Origin: Oscillospiraceae bacterium
GTDB lineage: Bacteria; Bacillota; Clostridia; Oscillospirales; Oscillospiraceae
Length of the DNA stretch: 54,549 nt
Assembly: GCA_024697625.1 (NCBI GenBank)
Contig: JAILFJ010000095.1
Coordinates: 1 to 54,549 of the forward strand
Direction: 5' to 3'
Both the position numbers and the translations under genes were made by a program. Shown one piece after another: positions 51,164 to 54,549 of this stretch. Position 1 is the first letter of the stretch. Every line of letters begins with the position of its first letter. The notes under the pieces were generated by a model, which was given only the letters and a program-made list of their open reading frames with translations, ran no database searches and had not been told where the DNA came from.

Positions 51164-52057
51164 CGGATCAATCTTGAATCTGACATCATCCAATCTGTTA
51201 TCCGGAAAGGAAACACCATCGACTCATTGATTTCCGAGGGAATTGAAAAGCTGGAAACAAAAGATCTGGCCGGAGCAGAAGTGGCTTTCTCAATGGCTGC
51301 GTCCTTTGAACTTTCCAAGGAGCAGCTCGAGAGGATAAAGGAGGGCTGGTACAGCGCAGGGATCATACTTAGAGATTCTGAAGATTGGGACAATGCTATA
51401 AAGGCGTTTACTGAAGCGGGCGATTACAAAGACGCTACCGAACAGATTGAACAGATTCTGGAAGACATATACCAAATGGCAGAACGGCTGCGTGAAGCCG
51501 GTGACTACGGAGAGGCGATGAAGCTGTATGCGGAAATTGCCGATTACAAAGACGTTGCAGAACGTATCAAGTCGCTCAAAACCATTTCGGCCTCTTCCTG
51601 GAAGGTGGGGGGCACGGTCTTCTTCGGGAAGTATGAGCAGGACAATGACAGGGCGAACGGGAAGGAAGATATTGCCTGGAAGATCCTCGCTGTAGAAGGT
51701 GACAAGGCCCTGCTTATCAGCCAGTACGGACTGGATGCGAGAAGCTATCATACAACAAGCGCCAGTGTAACCTGGGAATCCTGTTCACTGCGGAGCTGGC
51801 TGAACGGAGAATTCCTGAATCAGGTGTTCTCTTCCAAAGAACAGGGCGCCATCCTGACAACTGAGATCTTTAATCACACCGGTCAGTTGAACCCAGAGTG
51901 GAGCACCTACGGCGGAAACAAGACACAGGATAAGGTTTTCCTGCTGAGCTATCAGGAAGCAGAGCGTTACTTTGCGAATGATGATGCCAGAATGTGCAAG
52001 CCGACGGCCTATGCCCAGGCAAATGGAGCCACTGTTTTCGGTGAAGGGAACTGCAGG

Positions 52058-52174
52058 TGGTGGCTACGGTCGCCGGGCGAGAATCAGCGCCGTGCTGCCC
52101 TTGTGAGCAGTAATGGCTATCTTGGCTACGGCTTCAGCGTGCACGATGTCCGCAGTGTGGTTCGCCCCGCTTTC
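52058..52174 (+). repeat. Candidate variable region, second DUF6273 domain
   Basis: 39 codons from WWLRSPG to RPAF, the same length as the copy at 54249 with no gaps; 19 of 39 residues differ between the two while flanking RPAFWLNLESD is identical. 18 of the 19 differing codons here end in a pyrimidine. Confidence 0.45.
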
Positions 52175-52241
52175 TGGTTGAATCTGGAATCTGATACCTT
52201 CTAATCAGTTTTATGCGTTTTGAAGGATGGTTTGAGACACA

Positions 52242-54395
52242 ATGTTAATCTGTTACAGCTGTTTCCGGAAAAAACCGAATAAAGGACCCTGCCCCTTCTG
52301 CGGCTATGATGACAGCGACGCGGCAGAGAAGTATCCGATTGCTCTGAAGCAGGGAGCGACCCTCAACGGACGTTATACCGTCGGACGGGTTCTGGGCCAG
52401 GGCGGCTTCGGGATCACGTACGTCGCCTATGATGACCGGACACAGACCCGGGTGGCGGTCAAAGAGTACTATCCCGCGGAGTTTGTTGGAAGAACACAGG
52501 GCACCTGTATGGTGCAGGTGCATTCTGAGAACCAGCGGGACAACTTCAACTACGGAAAGGAACAGTTCCTCTCTGAAGCGAAGACCCTGGCGGAATTCAT
52601 CGGAGACGAGCACATCGTCCGGGTCCACAGCTACTTTGAAGAGAACAACACTGCGTACTTCACGATGGAGTACGTGGAAGGTCTGCCGCTGAACAAGTAC
52701 ATGTTGGAGCGCGGCGGGAAACTCAGTGTGGAGGAGACCAACCGGCTTCTCCTGCCGCTGATGGACTCGCTGGACCGGGTACATGCAAAAGGAATTGTCC
52801 ACCGGGACATCGCCCCGGATAACATCATCATCCAGCCGAATGGAAGCGCAAAGCTGATTGACTTCGGCGCGGCACGCTACAGCACGGGAGAAAAGAGCAA
52901 GAGCCTCGACGTGGTGCTGAAGCACGGCTTTGCCCCAAAGGAGCAGTATATCCGTCGCGGACGGCAGGGTCCTTTCACGGATGTCTACGCGATGGGAGCA
53001 ACTTATTACTATGCCCTTACGAGGAAAATACCGCCGGAGTCCATCGAACGGATGGACGAGGAATGCCTGATTCTTCCGAGCACCCTTGGCACGGGAATTG
53101 ACGAACATACTGAGGAAGCGCTTTTGAAAGCGCTGGAGGTAAGTGCGCCGGACCGCTGGCAGAGCATGGCGGGCTTCCATAACGCGCTTCTGGAGGCGGA
53201 GCTTCAGACCCGCAGGGGTGCCCTTGAGGAGCGGGAAGCCGAGCGACGGAAGAGAGAGACGGAAGAGCAGACACGCCGCGAGGCGGAGGAGAAAGCCAGA
53301 GCGGAAGAAGAACGGCAGCGCCGCGAAGCGGAGGAAAGGGCCCGTGCGGAACGAGACCGCCGCGAAGCGGAAGAAGCGGAGCGAAAAAAAACAGCCATTC
53401 GACAGCAAACAACAGAAGCGTCGAAACCGGTCGGCAGAAGGAAAAAGATTATTCCAATTCTGCTGATTCTTGCGATTGCGGCAATCGGCGGCTTCTTCAT
53501 CCTGCGGCAGAAAGGGTCTACTGCTGTACCGAAAGAAACCGGCTCGGTGACGGCGACTGCGACTCCGGGAGTGACATCGACACCAAAGGCGACGCCAACC
53601 CCCACACCTGCGCATACGCCGACTGCGACACCTGCCCCGACTGCTACGCCTGCATCTTTGCCCACGCCAACCCCAACCCCAACACCTACATCTATACCCA
53701 CACCCACGCCCACGCCTGCCACCCCTAAACCGGATTCTGCAGTTACTCCAGCGACTGAGAAAAAACAGGGCTCATATTCCATCGGAGATATTGTTTCCTT
53801 TGGGCACTACGAACAGGACAACAACCCATCGAACGGCAAGGAAGCGATCGAATGGCTGGTTCTGGACGTACAGGACAACAAGGCACTTCTGATCAGCCGG
53901 TACGGTCTGGATGCAAAAGCTTATCACGATAAGTTTGAAGATATTACCTGGGAGAACTGTACACTTAGGACATGGTTGAATAATGACTTTATAAATGCGG
54001 CTTTCAGTGCAGATGAGCAGAAAGCGATTCTGACAACAACTGTGGACAACAGCAAGGGGCAGGGGAACAGTGCATGGAGCACGAATGGCGGAAACAATAC
54101 GAAGGACAAAGTGTTTCTGCTGAGCTACAAGGAAGCAGAGGATTGTTTCTCCGGTGATAATGCCAGAATGTGTAAGCCAACAGAATATGCCCTTGCAAAT
54201 GGCGCATATACCTATAGTGGAGAAGGTAGATCCAACGGTAATTGCTGGTGGTGGCTGCGGTCGCCCGGTGAGATTCAGGACTACGCTGCGCGTGTGGGTA
54301 CCGGTGGTTTCCTTGGCTCCAGCAGCGTTGTGAACTACGGCAACACTTCGGCGCGCCCCGCTTTCTGGTTAAATCTGGAATCTGACATCTTCTAA
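52242..54395 (+). CDS. Membrane Ser/Thr protein kinase with extracellular DUF6273 domain
   Basis: A 717-residue protein. A zinc ribbon (ICYSCFRKK...CPFCGYDD, residues 3-25) precedes a kinase domain (about 40-300: LGQGGFGITYVAYDD, VAVKEYYP, HRDIAPDN, LIDFGAARYS; catalytic Asp, Asn and DFG present). Then come an E/R/A-rich coiled coil (about 325-395), one transmembrane helix (about 402-420), a TPTPT-type linker (about 430-505) and a DUF6273 domain (about 515-717, ending WWWLRSPGEIQD...RPAFWLNLESDIF). The kinase faces the cytoplasm and the DUF6273 domain the outside, suggesting a receptor kinase. GAAGGATGG lies upstream of the ATG. It is an intact tandem paralogue of the broken gene at 48908. 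The kinase substrate is unknown. Confidence 0.85.
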   Translation: MLICYSCFRKKPNKGPCPFCGYDDSDAAEKYPIALKQGATLNGRYTVGRVLGQGGFGITYVAYDDRTQTRVAVKEYYPAEFVGRTQGTCMVQVHSENQRDNFNYGKEQFLSEAKTLAEFIGDEHIVRVHSYFEENNTAYFTMEYVEGLPLNKYMLERGGKLSVEETNRLLLPLMDSLDRVHAKGIVHRDIAPDNIIIQPNGSAKLIDFGAARYSTGEKSKSLDVVLKHGFAPKEQYIRRGRQGPFTDVYAMGATYYYALTRKIPPESIERMDEECLILPSTLGTGIDEHTEEALLKALEVSAPDRWQSMAGFHNALLEAELQTRRGALEEREAERRKRETEEQTRREAEEKARAEEERQRREAEERARAERDRREAEEAERKKTAIRQQTTEASKPVGRRKKIIPILLILAIAAIGGFFILRQKGSTAVPKETGSVTATATPGVTSTPKATPTPTPAHTPTATPAPTATPASLPTPTPTPTPTSIPTPTPTPATPKPDSAVTPATEKKQGSYSIGDIVSFGHYEQDNNPSNGKEAIEWLVLDVQDNKALLISRYGLDAKAYHDKFEDITWENCTLRTWLNNDFINAAFSADEQKAILTTTVDNSKGQGNSAWSTNGGNNTKDKVFLLSYKEAEDCFSGDNARMCKPTEYALANGAYTYSGEGRSNGNCWWWLRSPGEIQDYAARVGTGGFLGSSSVVNYGNTSARPAFWLNLESDIF
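54249..54365 (+). repeat. Candidate variable region, DUF6273 domain of the intact kinase
   Basis: 39 codons from WWLRSPG to RPAF. Relative to 52058-52174, differing codons are mostly changed in the first two positions, and 17 of 19 end in a pyrimidine. It lies 30 bases before the stop codon, the usual 3' position of a variable region. Confidence 0.45.
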
Positions 54396-54422
54396 TCTTT
54401 ATTATCCTATATGGGTATCGGC

Positions 54423-54549
54423 TTAACTCAGCAATGTACAAGATGTAGCGACAGCCCTTGAGAGCCTTGTAAAGAGTTCCGCAGGATGGAATCTACGGTT
54501 GTATCGGAAACAGAACTCATTCAGGTACGGCTGGTAATCACCACAGCTT
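54423..54549 (-). mobile_element. 3' end of an IS1595-like (ISXO2-type) transposase gene (partial)
   Basis: On the minus strand an open frame enters from the right edge and ends in TAA at 54425-54423. The visible 41 residues read CGDYQPYLNEFCFRYNRRFH and a further helix (LFTRLSRAVATSCTLL). The YLNEFCFRYNRR stretch is typical of the C-terminus of ISXO2/IS1595-family DDE transposases. No terminal inverted repeat can be recognised in the 27 bases before the kinase stop. The gene may be intact outside the window. Confidence 0.6.

Larger units (their letters stand above)
48908..52204 (+). pseudogene. Membrane Ser/Thr protein kinase with two DUF6273 domains, disrupted by three 1-base deletions
   Basis: Compared with the intact paralogue at 52242, the frame is lost three times, each by one missing base: near 48938 (GAAAACCG against AAAAAACCG), near 48956 (TGTCCTTC against TGCCCCTTC) and near 49485 (GGACACATC against GGATAACATC). 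Restored, it would encode 1099 residues. These comprise a zinc ribbon (CYNC...CPFCGYDD), a kinase (LGQGGFGITYIALD; VAIKEY; HRDIAPD; LIDFGAARYS), an E/R-rich coil, a transmembrane helix (near 50160-50210), a long TPTPT-type linker, DUF6273 domain 1 (about 50586-51190), a linker with two tetratricopeptide-like helices (EGWYSAGIILRDSEDWDNAI) and DUF6273 domain 2 (about 51600-52204). As read, only kinase-domain fragments could be made from 49008 and the C-terminal part from about 49574. True decay and homopolymer sequencing error are both possible. Confidence 0.8.

Overview
The window is GC-rich chromosomal DNA of a strictly anaerobic, fermentative bacterium. It is most likely a gut- or rumen-type member of the Clostridia (Oscillospirales or Lachnospirales-like). 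The evidence is three separate [FeFe]-hydrogenase catalytic genes, a TM1266-type iron-only-hydrogenase regulator, a phosphoketolase, clostridial-style zinc-ribbon/TM2 and DUF6273 proteins, GGAGG ribosome binding sites and sigma-A-type promoters. I see no rRNA, tRNA or CRISPR array. The taxonomic statement is inference; the gene families are read directly from the translations.

Layout. (1) Positions 1-2.6 kb, minus strand: hydC-hydB-hydA of a trimeric NAD(P)-linked, probably electron-bifurcating [FeFe]-hydrogenase; hydA runs off the left edge. (2) 2.8-5.8 kb: a promoter, a terminator/antiterminator leader resembling an unassigned riboswitch, a TM1266-family regulator and a three-gene NMT1/THI5-like ABC importer. 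(3) 5.9-9.2 kb: a LysR regulator divergent from a Tat-exported flavin/Fe-S ene-reductase-like enzyme, with a clear shared operator. (4) 9.4-15.3 kb: glmM-nagB, an HU gene, a PutP-type symporter divergent from a second LysR gene with another perfect operator, and a YfcE-like phosphoesterase. (5) 15.5-20.5 kb: a sensory-hydrogenase operon in the hfsABCD order (2Fe-2S thioredoxin-like protein, hydrogenase-PAS, PP2C phosphatase, monomeric hydrogenase) behind a promoter with a Rex-like site. (6) 20.7-28 kb: a double-glycine-leader/SH3-like small protein, a zinc-ribbon/TM2 protein, a second PAS + PP2C pair divergent from the phosphoketolase gene, an iron-sulfur flavoprotein-like oxidoreductase and a possible lysozyme-fold protein. 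(7) 28-37.6 kb: a Gfo/Idh/MocA oxidoreductase, SurE, and three tandem hybrid histidine kinases with nearly the same catalytic core but different sensors. (8) 37.7-43.6 kb: a small GH13 enzyme, a 110-aa unknown protein, a 34-aa cationic small ORF and a potABCD polyamine importer. (9) 43.7-48.8 kb: RidA, an orphan VWA protein, two VanY-like M15 peptidases (one without the catalytic Glu), a NusG-II protein and a Gx transporter. (10) 48.9-54.4 kb: two paralogous membrane Ser/Thr kinases with extracellular DUF6273 domains. The first carries three single-base deletions. The window ends in the 3' part of an IS1595-like transposase gene.

How it fits together. Much of the window concerns redox and hydrogen metabolism and its sensing. 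A catalytic hydrogenase lies on one side. A hydrogenase with a PAS domain, coupled to a PP2C phosphatase, could sense H2 or redox state. A second PAS/PP2C pair lacking the hydrogenase moiety sits back to back with phosphoketolase. The other theme is cell-surface sensing: three hybrid kinases and two Ser/Thr kinases. The C-terminal DUF6273 domains of the latter show a codon pattern expected of diversity-generating-retroelement targets. No reverse transcriptase is present in the window, so this remains a hypothesis to test.
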